Shown here piece by piece: positions 1-10,902 of a DNA stretch of 64,000 bases (within the stretch, counting starts at the first letter, position 1; each line of letters starts with the position of its first letter). The stretch is from assembly GCA_019925105.1 (NCBI GenBank), contig JAHGAU010000025.1, forward strand, positions 248,001-312,000, in the 5' to 3' direction. Origin of the DNA: Niebla homalea (lineage: Eukaryota; Ascomycota; Lecanoromycetes; Lecanorales; Ramalinaceae). The position numbers and the translations under genes were made by a program. The notes beneath the pieces are model-generated. The model was not told where the DNA came from, did no database searches, and was given only the letters and a program-made list of their open reading frames with translations.

Positions 1-2734
1 TAGGATTTTTAAAAATTATAATAGCGATATTATAATTTTTATATATATATTTATAAATATATTTAATAGTTTAAATATTAATATAAATCTTAATATTAAT
101 ATACGTACTATATATTTTATATATAAATAAATTATATAATATTATCCAGTAATTATTAGTTTTGAAACCTTTGATCTTTTATTTTTATTTATTATTACGT
201 TATTAATAAATAGGGTAATTATTTTTATTAAAATAAGTTTTATCGTAAAAGAATTTAAGAAATCTTTATTTATACTTTTTTTTACCGCGACCGTTATTTA
301 TTATATATTCGGTAATAAAGTTTTAAGCCTTATATAATATATAGGTTATATTTCTTTTAATAATATTTATAAATATACCGTTCAAATCGTTTTAAAAAAA
401 AGTAATTCGGTTTTAACGAAATTATTAATATACGTTAAATCGAGTTATTTTTAAGATATAAAAAAAAGAAAAATATAAATATAAAATAATCCGCGATTTT
501 AGTATTTAATTATTTATATTTATTTAATACGATAATTAAAATAAAGATTTAAGTAAAATAATATTATTTATTATTTTATATTATAAATGTAATTAATTTT
601 AAGTCCGGTTTATTTAACGGTTTCTTTTTAAGACGTAATTTATATTAAATTTTAAAATAAATAAAATTTACGGTATAAATTATAAAAATAATAAGTTTCT
701 TAAAATAATAAATGATAACTATTAAATTTTAAAATAAACTTTATATAAATCGCTTATTATTTATATATATTAAAAACGAAACGAGTTTACCCGTATTTAC
801 GGTATTAAATTTATTATACCGGATATACTTCTAAATATTTATATATAAGTCTATATATAGTTTTTTTTAATTAAATCGTAAGAAAAAAAGTTAATAGGCC
901 TCGAAGGTAATATAAATATTTATTATAAGCCGTTAAAAGAGTTATCGGCTATATAATAAAAATAAAAAATATATAAGATATTTATAACTACGTTTTTAAA
1001 AATAATATTTATAATATTTACGTATAAAGAGTTTAATTCATTTACACTAATTTCCTATATATTATAAGCTTAAATACTATTTAAATATACTGAAAAAGAA
1101 GGAAAGGATATAATAAAATAATATATATTTAACGTATATATTCTATTAAGAGATTCATATAATGAATTTAAAAACATAATAATTATATTACTTATTTATA
1201 TATAAATTAAACCGTTTTAATTAATAGTATTTAAATCCTAAAGTACTTTATTATCCGGGATAATATTTTATTATTAAATAAGCTACTTTTTTTACGTTAA
1301 TATTATATCCCGCTTATTTAATAGTATAATTTTATCGGGAAAGAAAATAATTATTTTATTATTAATAAAAAGGTTAACCCGTTATTTATTAGTCTTTTCT
1401 TTTATTACTAATTATATTTAAGGATTAAAAAGGATTTTACGTAACCCGGAGCCTTAGTGGAAATATTCTTTTATAATTTTATATATAAAAATAAAAGGAT
1501 TTTTATAAAAAAAAATTTATAAATATACATTAAAATCCCTTAATCGAGCTCGTTATCGCAGTTATATTAATATTTTATCGCTATTTAAGCATTATGAATA
1601 TACGTATTAATAAAAGCAACCTTAATATAAATATTAATAGGACCTTATACGTAATATATTTAATCCTTAATTTAGAAAATAGAATAGTAACCGGAAATAT
1701 AAATATTAAGAATATAATATATTAATATAAAAAAAACATATTATTATATTTAACGATTTTCTTTTAGAATTACGTCGCTTTTATATTATTACTTTCGAGA
1801 AAAGCTTAAATTTTTTAAAAAAAAAGCGGTAAATTATATAATTAAATATCGTTATTAATATAATATTAAAACTAAAAGTTATTTTTTATATTCTTATTAA
1901 TCCGTTTAAAAACCTAATATAAAGCTTTATAATATCGATACTTATAATTTATTTTATTTAAATTTTTATACTTAGCTTCTCTTAAACGGGCAATATAAAT
2001 AACGGGGAAATCCTTAATACGTTCTTTATAATTTTTTTTTTCTTTAGTAAATTAAGTAAAATAGAAAGTATATTTAAAGGTTTAAATTAACCGAAAAAGT
2101 AAAAATAAATAAATATTATTAATATCCGCGAAAAAGTCGGAGTTATTATTATTTTTGTAATTAAAAAAAAGGTATTATCCTTATAATTATTTACGTCGTT
2201 ATTATAATTATTTATATTATTGTCCTTATTATCGCTTTTAACTTTAAATAAAAAATTATAAAATATAAGCCGGTATCAATTAATATTTAAAGTTATAATA
2301 TAAATAATAAAAAAACGGTACGATTCGGTAATACTAAAATTAATATATAAACCGATAAAAAAATATAATAAATAAAAAGCCATACAAGGATAAAAACTCG
2401 TTATATATAATAATCTTATCCCGTTTACAAAACTTCCTTTTTAAAGATCTTTGTTCTTTTAATATTAAGTTTTAATTTCGATATTATTTAAAAAAGCTTA
2501 ATCGGCAAGGAAAGCAAAACGATAACCGGATAGTAAGCCGATAAAATAATTTTAATAATAATAATAATAGTCGTCGCTTATTTAGATCAATATTACTTAG
2601 TAATATACGTTTTATAAGCTTCCTCCTTTTATCCGTAATAACAATTTTATCGCGATATATCGAGTATTTAATTATAGCTTTAGTACCGAACTTATTCATA
2701 AAGAAAAAGATAAATTTAATATAAGCATAATTGC
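1..2734. other. RIP-degraded AT-rich DNA, no gene recognised
   Basis: The stretch is dominated by A, T, TpA and CpG, with almost no CpA or TpG, which is the mark of RIP. Every frame on both strands is broken by stops; the short open frame at 2484-2699 is low-complexity (runs of L, K and R) and is not credible as a gene. It is probably old transposon sequence, but I could not read a conserved transposase or reverse transcriptase motif in it. Confidence 0.7.
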
Positions 2735-3260
2735 TATATGTTTAAATAACTATAACTAAGTAAGTAAATAATATAAATAAATAAGTAGGAAATAAGTAAT
2801 AAAAAGTAAATTAAAAAATATTTTAATAAAACGCGACGGACGCGATTTATAACCCCCCCGGGTAAAGGATATTCCGGGGTAGGCTCCAGGGTAGTGGGCC
2901 GAAAACGTCGCAAAAACACCGCAGAATATATATACAAACCATACTTCTCGTAATAACCTTATTAATAACGACTCGGTTTCATCTGAGATTTCAGGTATGG
3001 ATAACGATAATATCACTATAGACTTTGTACCGTAAATACTAAAAGAAAAAAGTGGTGGTTTGCTAGATATACTTAAATATTTTTTATTTTTAAGAATTCG
3101 AGAATTTTTAATGTTTAAGAATTCAGGCACGTAATAGCTATTTCCTATTTGGGACTCTTGGCAACTACGAAATTAAAGAGAGAAGATATTTAATACCCGG
3201 GTATCGGGTAGTTACTGTAGTTACTCGACTTTCCAAACCCGGGATTGATTATATTATACT
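2735..3260. repeat. Less-decayed block, possible solo LTR or other repeat
   Basis: This block keeps GC-richer and CA/TG-containing words (for example around 2855-2935 and 3150-3245), unlike the DNA on both sides. Minus-strand open frames of 124 and 67 residues exist here but look like chance openings. No terminal repeat partner or flanking target duplication was found, so solo-LTR status is only a guess. From 3261 to about 3770 nothing is recognisable, though the Helitron 5' end may lie there. Confidence 0.3.
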
Positions 3261-3769
3261 TAAAAGCCTATTAACGTATCTGATAAAATTACTTTTACTA
3301 ATATCTATATTTACGATATTTAGACCGTTATAAAATATCGCTATAATTTCGATTAAAAGCTTTAGTTATTTCTCTTATTATATATTTTTAATCTGCTTTT
3401 ATGATATAATCCTTTTATTCCTATATATAAAATAATATTGGAATATTTGTGGGAAAGATCCGGGTTACGACGGGTCCTTTTTAACCCTTAAATATAATTA
3501 ATAATAAAGGATAAAACTAATAAACGGCGAATTAATTTATTTATTAATAACGAAGTGATTATTCTTATCCCCGAAAAAACTACGGTATTAAAATAACGGG
3601 ATATAATATTAATATAACGGGATTAACCCTTTCGAAAATACGAAATTATTCCGGATATTAATATTATAAACGACTTAGAACCGGTTAATCGAAATAGGTT
3701 AATTCGTATTTAGAACTATTATACTATTTATAGTTTATTTTATTACGTCCTTTTTTTCCCCCGCGGGAT

Positions 3770-6007
3770 ACCTAAATAATATAAAGGTCTGAAATATAGT
3801 AATAAAAGTGATCGCTAACGGAGAAACCTTATTATATACAAATACGAATAATATTATTTTTAATTAAAAACTCGGGCTTAACTAATTTACTTTTTACTAG
3901 TCCTATATATCGGACTTTTTTTCTAGCGGTTTATAATAGATTTTAATATTACGTTTAAGGCTTAATAATTTAGCTTTATTTGTTTTAATTAAAAGAAGTT
4001 ATAAACCGACTTTTATAATAATTTTTAGACTACTGTCCGCCGTAAAGGTAAAAAGTTCAGTATAGCCGGTACCGGGAGGATTATCTTGTTTTCGATCTTT
4101 ATAAATAGTAATCGATTTATATAAAGCTTATTATAAAACTTTATAGCTATCGTCCGTTATTTTAAGAAGCTTATTATTTTTAATATTTATACGGCTACTC
4201 CGATTTACCCTAAAATCTAACGGGAGTTTCGTTTTAGAAAAACAACAATTAATAGGCCGGATTTGGTTTACCGCGTATTTGATATAAAACGGGAAATATT
4301 ATTAATAAATCTCGATCGTTACTTTAATTACCGAATTGGATAAATATAGACTATTAAGTATTAAAAACGCGGGCTGCTTTATATTTATATCTTATTGTTT
4401 TTTTCAAACCCGTAAAAGTAACTTAAGGCCTAGAAAATCGATAATTTCGTTAAAACCGAGTTATTTACCGCCTATAAACACCCTACCGGTATATTTACCG
4501 TTTTTATCCTAACTATTAAAACTAACGCGTTTTCCTGGTATATTTACCGCTTTGGTATAAAAGTATATTACTTATATACCTTACGGTACCCTTACTCCGA
4601 ACGCGGAGTATATAATAAATAACGGCCGCGGTAAAAAAAACTATAAGCGGGGTTTCTTAAAGCCCTTTTACGACGAAACTAAATTAAATAAGGATAGATT
4701 CCCTATTTACTAACGACGTAACGACGGACGGATATAATAGGTTAAAGGCTTTACCGCGGATAATAACTAGGTGGTACCGTATAGCCTTTACTTGCTAAAG
4801 AAATACGGTTCCTATATTAATATCGAGATCTATTTAACTATTTAAGTAATCAAATATATCTATAAATACGCTTATAAAGGCTATAATATTATTACTACTT
4901 CTATCAAAAACCGGAACGACGAAATTAAACGGTATTAATAAGTCCGTTATATCGGGGCCTAACAAATATATAATCGGATTATAAAACAAATTATATACGA
5001 TAAAAAGCCTTCCGTTTAATAACTAAATATTTATCTCGAAAAAAAACAAACTATTATTTTCGAACCCGCAATTATACTATAATGAATAAAGAACGCGGCC
5101 GATAGCTTTATTAATTTATTTATAGCCTTCTTTAATTATAACGTTATATACCCCGAATCCCGCGATATCCTTTATTACGACTTCCTCTTGTAATATATTC
5201 TTAAAAAGTCTAAAAGTAAAAAATAAGAATAAAAACGCCGGAAAAACAATAAAATAACTATTAAACGTATTTTCTGGGTTAACTTTTAATAAAGTAATCT
5301 TTCTTATATACGTTTATTACTTACTTAAGTAATAAGCTCGACGTTATATATAAATTTTAGGATATTTAATAACGTTATATACGAATATTATATTTCTATA
5401 TATAAAATAAAAAGTTTTCTCGATAATAATAAAATATAAATAGCTAGCTTTAATAAGGCCGCTATGTCGGTTTTAAAAACGGTAATAAAATAGTCCTTTA
5501 CTTTTAATACGGCTAATAAATAAATAATTAATCCGAAAAATATCTAAAATTAATTTAAGAATAATTTCTGCAATAATTTAGATTTCTAAATAAGGGTAAA
5601 ATATCCGTTTATACGGCAAAAGGATTATAATTACCCTTTAAAGTATAATTACGGTCTCTATTCTATCGGCTTTAAGCTTATATAGGTCGTCTTAATATTA
5701 ATAAATATCCGGTTATTTATAAATTAACGTATTTAAGAAGTACCCGGATTTAGTCGGCTTATTCTCGAGGAAACAAATTATCATCCCGGAGAGACTATAA
5801 TAGAAATATTTTCCTACTCCGTTAAATTTAATAATACTTAACGCGAGGCTTTTAACGTTATTATTAATAAAATTAAAACTGATTTAAAACAGGCTTCTTT
5901 CTTTTTATAAAACGTTAACGGGATAAAAAAAACGTTTTTATATAAAGCTTTTTATACTTATTACTAAGCCGAAAAAAATATCGTTCTTTACGTCGTATTA
6001 TCCGATA
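3770..6007 (+). pseudogene. Helitron Rep/helicase relic, 5' part (RIP-degraded)
   Basis: Read on the plus strand through many stops, the sequence keeps the order of a Helitron RepHel protein. Near 4214-4270 it reads like the Helitron N-terminal domain (INRPDLVYRVF). At about 4371-4403 GLLYIYILLF corresponds to the Rep H-x-H site, with both His turned to Tyr by C-to-T change. At about 4760-4870 YSLYLLKKYGSYINIEIY and IKYIYKYAYKGYN match the conserved middle region, and near 5140-5190 NVIYPESRDILYYDF follows. At 5914-5934 VNGIKKT is the remains of the Walker A motif GPGGTGKT. The frame breaks at 6007, where an LTR element is inserted, and resumes at 10903. RepHel proteins combine an HUH nuclease with a 5'-3' helicase for rolling-circle transposition; this copy cannot be functional. 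Confidence 0.85.
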
Positions 6008-6331
6008 TGTTACGGTGAAGACCCGGACCTGGATATCCGGACCTGATTTGAGGCTCAACTACCACCCGCAATACCGTTGCCGCAACACCTTCTTAACAAA
6101 GGGTTTGCGATCACCACCTTTAACACCGCTCATAACGTACCCCTTATAATAGGGCCGTTACCGGGCCAGGGTATCCAGTATATCAAGGGTGTATTACCGG
6201 TGATAGGTATATATTTAATACGGGCCCCCGCTTTTCCTTTTGTCCTTTACCTTAGTGTTTCTACTCTTAATATACTTAATTTAATTCAATCTTTTTTACT
6301 GGTCTTGGGGTTCTGGGTTTATACTCTAATA
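6008..6331 (+). repeat. 5' LTR (324 bp) of the 6008-10902 element
   Basis: It aligns end to end with 10579-10902. Most differences are C/T or G/A, consistent with RIP after insertion. An 86-codon open frame (6077-6337) lies within it and has a counterpart in the other LTR (10648-10956); this reflects LTR similarity, and I do not regard it as a gene. Confidence 0.85.
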
Positions 6332-6540
6332 TTATAATAAGGTCATTATTATATACACGCCCTCGTGGGAGCAGCGAGGTTAAATAGGGGCTTTAAGGAA
6401 GGAATTACGATATCTACCGTACTAAAGGGCCAGCAGCGTACGAACAAGCGAAGACGGTCATAGGGGAGTCGGCAACTCATCGAAAGGGAACCAGTGAGCC
6501 TATATTAGCGTCCAAGGGGACCGGGTTGTTTTTATCGGGT

Positions 6541-6790
6541 AGGGATATCCATAGGACGTAGGGCCTAAAAGCTATTTATTACCGGGTTAAGAGATCCATA
6601 GGACGTTAAGCCTGGAAAAAATAGGGTCGGGATTAATCCTTAAGGTACGAGTAACGGTATTACGTCGTGGTCCTTGGAAGAATTTATTATTAAGTAGAGA
6701 TATCCGTAGGACGTAGGGCCTAGAAGCTATCGTATTGGGTCAGAGTCGATAAACAGATTTATAAAACGTAGGGCCTGGAAAAAATCATTA
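6541..6790 (+). repeat. Four dispersed copies of a ~33-bp motif after the 5' LTR
   Basis: Variants of a motif built on ATCCATAGGACGTAGGGCC followed by an A/G-rich tail occur at about 6541-6574, 6590-6620, 6697-6733 and 6755-6785. They sit in the leader position of the LTR element, between LTR and coding-like part. The spacing is irregular, so this is not a simple tandem array. Role unknown. Confidence 0.6.
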
Positions 6791-6841
6791 CCTATATTAT
6801 CTACATCACCGGAATTATTACCGGAGCTATTATTACTTCAT

Positions 6842-7283
6842 TTACTTTACTATTTTACCGGAGCCTTTAATTAGGATGTCTGGAGCCGCTATGCTATTAT
6901 CTTTAGCCTCCGCGTTGTTACCCGCTTCGTTCTCGTTATCAATATTACTGAAATCGAACCCTAGATTACTTACTCCTCCAACCTTACTTTTAAGATCCAG
7001 CTCTACCTTACCTGCCTTTAAGCTATCTAGCTTTATTTCTACTTCTACCGGCTTCTTACTAAAGCCGTATCTCACCTTTCATGACCTTTATATCCGTTAC
7101 GCTCCGCTGAAATCCCTTACCTCCGCGTCCTTATTTAGGGTATTATTATTACCAAAAGTATTACCATTAATGATACTTAAGGACCTCTTTATAAGAATCG
7201 CTCCGAAATCCTTTATTAAATCCATACTTAAATCGTATGCGACGTCTCGGAGACCGTCGAATCTATCCCTACCCGCAAAATAG
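6842..7283 (-). pseudogene. Reverse-strand coding-like relic inside the LTR element
   Basis: On the minus strand, from about 7283 to 6842, a protein-like frame with few stops runs through RDRFDGLRDVAYDLSMDL and then the open 6842-7075 part (VEVEIKLDSLKAGKVEL, ending ILIKGSGKIVK). It is hydrophilic, rich in K, D, S and G, with no recognised domain. The orientation is opposite to the element as set by its purine tract. It may be captured host sequence or a reverse-oriented cargo gene. The plus-strand frame at 6876-7283 is its shadow. Confidence 0.35.
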
Positions 7284-8561
7284 CCTTTATCGCAAATTCT
7301 TCGAAAGCCTTCTCGAACTTTGTTAATAAAGAGCTTACGTAAGTAAGCGGTTAAAAAAAAGGAACTTAGCCAAAATGGTACTATCCCGTAAGCTTCGCCG
7401 CTACCACCGGTACCGTCGTCGTAAGCTCCGCCGCTACCGCGAGCTTTACCGCTTATTAAGATCCTAAGAAAACCTTCTTCGTTTAAGATACTTTAAGAGC
7501 CTCGTACTATCTATAAATCTAAGTTTATACAGCCGGTAATAAATTCTTAACGGAAGTTAATAGCTAAAATACGTTTTATAAAGCTACGCAAACTCCGAAT
7601 AAGGAGCCCGTCTATTAATAGCCTTAACTTCAAATTAATAATAAGAGGAAGGAGATATTTACCGGGTAGCCCGCAAAGGCCTCATCCGAGATATTCTCGA
7701 TTAAGGACTCCGGTCGCCAACGGTAGATACCCTCGTTCGTCTCCCTCGCGGTTAAGGATTCGAAGTCCGTTCTTTAGCAGCCGCTATTCTAGGCCGTCTT
7801 TATTATCTCGCTCGAAGGGCTCGTCTCGGTCGTTTTACTCAGGGTCTATAGTAGCGAAAAAGAAGTTAAAGAATTTAACTACTAAGATAAGTCTTTTCTA
7901 CCAAATCCTAAAAAAGCTTCAACTCGAGGAGTATAATACGTCTCGTCCCGGGTCGTCTTACTCGTCTTACTCGTTTAACTACGAGCGATTTCTTTTAAGG
8001 CCTTTGCGAGAGCATAACGGTCCCGTTTAGCTTAAAACCTACCGTAATAACTTTATTAAAACGGACAGACTTATGGCTTAAGCGATCTTCCAGTATCCTT
8101 AGTTCGAGGAGTACTAATAAATCCCGGCTTGTAACAAAGTCCAAAAATATCCTTTTTACGTTTACCATTATGCGATTTGATCTCTATTACTTAACCCTTA
8201 CCCACCTCCTGGACTTCGGGCTTAGTATCCCTACCCCCCCGCTCCGAAGCCACTTCGATACCGTTCCGACCATTCTCTTACCGGCGGCCTACGCCACGGT
8301 GATCTTATCCGTCCTTTTTTTTTTTGTTTAATAGATTTTCTTTTCATTTTTCTAGTATCTCGAGGGCGAGCCTGCTCTAAAAACGGGGGTAAAGGCTGGT
8401 ATCTAGACGGGCAGCCTCAATAGCCTTACGGCCCCGGGACCCCCTTCGGAAATCTCAACGACTTCAAAATTATTAAGTAAGCGCTTTGAGGCTGTCCCCT
8501 TACGGATATGGCTACCCCCCTAGAGAATTCGATTTTTTCCAGCTCGATTAGCTCGTTTTAA
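7284..8561. other. Internal region of the LTR element, no identifiable gene
   Basis: The sequence is moderately GC-rich and only partly RIP-altered, with multiple stops on both strands. It may be the rest of the minus-strand cargo seen at 6842-7283. A short motif (CTCGAGGGCGAGCC followed by an ACGGGGGTAAAGGCT-like stretch) near 8362-8396 recurs in variant form near 10242-10278 and 10543-10578. Confidence 0.5.
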
Positions 8562-8742
8562 GGGCTAATTACTGGATCATACCAGGAATAGCCCGATCTT
8601 ACTAACTCAGACTTTTTCCCGTATTATTTACTTATTCATACCTGCACCTGAAAATTTACTTATTCATACTTTCACTTCAAAAGTTACTTATTCATACCCT
8701 TACCTGGCAATTTACTCATTCATACCTTTACACTTGCACCCT
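8562..8742 (+). repeat. Left terminal inverted repeat
   Basis: It pairs with the reverse complement of about 9350-9518. The inner part of the arm holds subrepeats of TTTACTTATTCATACC at roughly 28-bp spacing, which also appear inverted in the right arm (ATGAATAAGTAAAT, ATGAATGAGTAAAT). Confidence 0.75.
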
Positions 8743-9345
8743 CACACTTGCACCCTCACCTGCAGCCTCACCTTACCCTCAACACTTACACCTTTAACAC
8801 TTACACCCCCACCACTTGCACCCTCACCTGCACCTTCACCTGCACCCTTACCTGCACCCTTACCTGCACCCTCACCTTACCCTCAACACTTACACCTTCA
8901 ACACTTACACCCTCAACACTTGTACCCCCACCACTTACACCCTCACTTGTACCCTCTCAGCAAATGCACCCTCTCAGCAAATGCACCCTCTCAGCAAATA
9001 CACCCTCTCAGCAAATGCACCCTCTCAGCCTCTCAGTAAATGCACCCTCTCAGCAAATGCACCCTCTCAGTAAGTGCACCCTCTCAGCAAATGCACCCTC
9101 TCACCCTCTCAGTAAATGCACCCTCTCAGCAAATACACCCTCTCAGCAAATGTACCCTCTCACCAAGCCCTTCAACAAGCCCTTCAGCAAGCCCTTCAGC
9201 AAGCCCTTCAGCAAACCCTTTGCTCACCCTTTATGAGGGTGACAAGGGTGCAAGTGAGGGTGCAAGTGAGGGTGCAAGTGAGGGTGCAAGTGAGGGTGCA
9301 AGTGAGGGTGCAAGGGTGCAAGTGAGGGTGCATTTGCTGAGAGGG
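8724..9345 (+). repeat. Minisatellite core: 12-bp and 17-bp arrays
   Basis: Successive arrays are visible. First come 12-bp units like TGCACCCTCACC and ACACTTACACCC (about 8724-8955). Then 17-bp units TGCACCCTCTCAGCAAA follow (about 8952-9165), then 12-bp units CAAGCCCTTCAG (about 9164-9222). Last is the inverted 12-bp array GGTGCAAGTGAG (about 9237-9340). The first and last arrays are complementary and extend the inverted-repeat arms. The repeats are rich in CA/TG, unlike the RIP-altered surroundings. Several open frames here are repeat artefacts. Confidence 0.85.
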
Positions 9346-9349
9346 TGCA

Positions 9350-9518
9350 AGTGTGAGGGTATGAATGAGTAAATTGCCAGGGGTATGAATGAGTAACTTT
9401 TCAGGTGAAAGTATGAATAAGTAAATTTTCAGGTGCAGGTATGAATAAGTAAATTATACGGAAAAAAGTCTGAGTTAATAAGATTAAGCCATTCCTGGTA
9501 TGATTTAGTAATTAGCCG
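9350..9518 (-). repeat. Right terminal inverted repeat
   Basis: Reverse complement matches 8562-8742 with scattered substitutions and a few small gaps. It ends immediately before the right copy of the 9-bp target duplication. Confidence 0.75.
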
Positions 9519-10020
9519 TCGTTTTAATATTCGAGATCACCGGTTTCCGGTTAAATCCAGCCTATCGATAATATTACGTCCACTAAATAAAGCTAATCCG
9601 GCAATACTTCGGCGTATACTAACTTAGGAAAACCTCGGAGATTTCGTTTTTTAACGATTTAGCTCGTTTTGAACGGTTCGTTTTTAAGATAATGAGATTT
9701 CCCCCTAATATGCGATTTTTTAACGTTTTATTAATACTATTTACCCTTATTACTTAATAACTACGTATACCTTTTACTTCGTCACGGTCTTCGAGGCTTT
9801 ATCTACCTAGTCCCTGGCTCCGGAGCATTTTATCCGCGGTAATACGTTTACGATCTTACCGTCACCGGTATTTAAGGAAATCGGTATTTAAGAGTAGCTC
9901 GAAGGCCGCAAATTTACTGAAATCTACCCCTATTAAGCCTTATCCCCGCCGATCCGCTTTTCAACCGCTCGTTTGATAGCTATTAATACCACGGGTTATA
10001 TTATTAATAAACCGTACCGG

Positions 10021-10131
10021 GTATTATAGCTACGTCCTATTATGGCCACGTCCCTTGTCATGGCCACGTCCCTTATTATAGCCACGTCCCTTGTTATAAC
10101 CGCGTCCCTTATTATGGCCACGTTTTAACGC
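10021..10131 (-). repeat. 21-bp tandem repeat coding for GRGHNK-type heptads on the minus strand
   Basis: About five 21-bp units containing GGCCACGTCCCTTGTCAT-like sequence occur. On the minus strand they translate as repeated K-G-R-G-(H/Y)-(N/D) units, without a stop across the array. RG-rich tails are common in RNA-binding and Gag-like proteins. Together with the frame at 6842-7283 this suggests a minus-strand coding region interrupted by the 957-bp element. No complete gene can be assembled. Confidence 0.6.
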
Positions 10132-10562
10132 TGTTACGACTACGTCTCTTAACGGTCTCGCGACTGTAACTTATGGACTAGGTAATAACTTTAATAATTT
10201 CGATTATCCTTTTATCTTTTCTTTCCTTTTTTCCTTTCGGCTCGAGGTCGAGCCTTTCTCTAAACCGGGGGTAAAGGCTATCGGCCTTAATATACTCACT
10301 TAGTAATAATAATATAAAACAATAACAAAAACTAATAAAAAAAATGCTTTCAGTATTTAGGGCCACCGGTCCTCCGTACCGGTCCTCCGTATGTCAGCTC
10401 CGCACCTAAGGGCCATTATTATGGCTTACGTTATTAATAACGGTATACCTACGGGTCTGGATAATTAACCCGGTTCTGGATAGATAGATTGGAACGGTGG
10501 TTCTTGGTGGATGGTTTGTTGTTTTGATAATATATTCACGGCTCGAGGGCGAAGCCGTCTTT

Positions 10563-10578
10563 CCAAAAGGGGGGGTAA
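10563..10578 (+). other. Polypurine tract of the LTR element
   Basis: The purine-rich run AAAAGGGGGGGTAA sits directly upstream of the right LTR, the usual primer site for plus-strand DNA synthesis. It sets the element's orientation as plus. Confidence 0.75.
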
Positions 10579-10902
10579 TATCACGGTAAAGACCCGGACC
10601 TAAATATCCGGACCTGATTTGAGGCTCAACTACCACCCGTAACACCGTTGCCGCAATACCTTCTTAACAAAAGGTTTGCGATTACCACCCTTAACACCGC
10701 TTATAACGTACCCCTTATAACAGGGCCGTTACCGGGCCAGGGTATCCAGTGTGTTAAGGGTGTGTTACCGGTGATGGGTATATATCCAGTACGGGCCCCC
10801 GCCTTTCCTTTTGTTTTTCACCTTAGTATTTCTAGTCTTAGTATACTTAATTCAATTCAATCCCTTTTACTGGTCTTGGGGTTCTGGGTTTGCACTCTGA
10901 CA
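10579..10902 (+). repeat. 3' LTR (324 bp)
   Basis: Same length as the 5' LTR. This copy keeps the terminal CTGACA, while the 5' LTR has CTAATA. It is followed at once by the CGATA target duplication. Confidence 0.85.

Larger units (their letters stand above)
8562..9518. mobile_element. 957-bp TIR element with 9-bp target duplication (Mutator-like MITE candidate)
   Basis: The ends are long imperfect inverted repeats (about 170-180 bp). The left end starts GGGCTAATTACTGGATCAT; the reverse complement of the right end starts CGGCTAATTACTAAATCAT. Immediate flanks are identical 9-mers, TCGTTTTAA at 8553-8561 and at 9519-9527. Long TIRs plus a 9-bp target duplication fit Mutator-like elements (typical duplication 9-11 bp). 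No transposase is present; the core is minisatellite. It lies inside the 6008-10902 element and is therefore the youngest of three nested insertions. A fold-back element of another superfamily is the alternative. Confidence 0.75.
6008..10902 (+). mobile_element. LTR retroelement inserted in the Helitron, 4,895 bp
   Basis: Two 324-bp direct repeats begin TGTTACGG (copy 2 TATCACGG) and end CTGACA (copy 1 CTAATA). The outer flanks are identical, CGATA at 6003-6007 and CGATA at 10903-10907, a 5-bp target duplication. A purine run precedes the right LTR, so the element runs on the plus strand. The 4,247-bp internal region has no readable reverse transcriptase or integrase, so it is probably non-autonomous. 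It holds repeats, reverse-strand coding-like frames and a nested 957-bp element. Removing it rejoins the Helitron helicase frame. Confidence 0.88.

Noticed and set aside
2756..3130. 124-codon minus-strand frame
   Set aside because: Lies in a repeat-like block, overlaps another frame, and shows no domain or codon pattern.
6077..6337. 86-codon frame, with a 102-codon counterpart at 10648-10956, considered as a gene family
   Set aside because: Both are within the two LTRs of one element; similarity is due to LTR duplication.
8734..9372. Several open frames of 69-162 codons in the minisatellite
   Set aside because: Same array read in three frames; period-3-compatible repeats (12 bp) keep frames open without coding selection.
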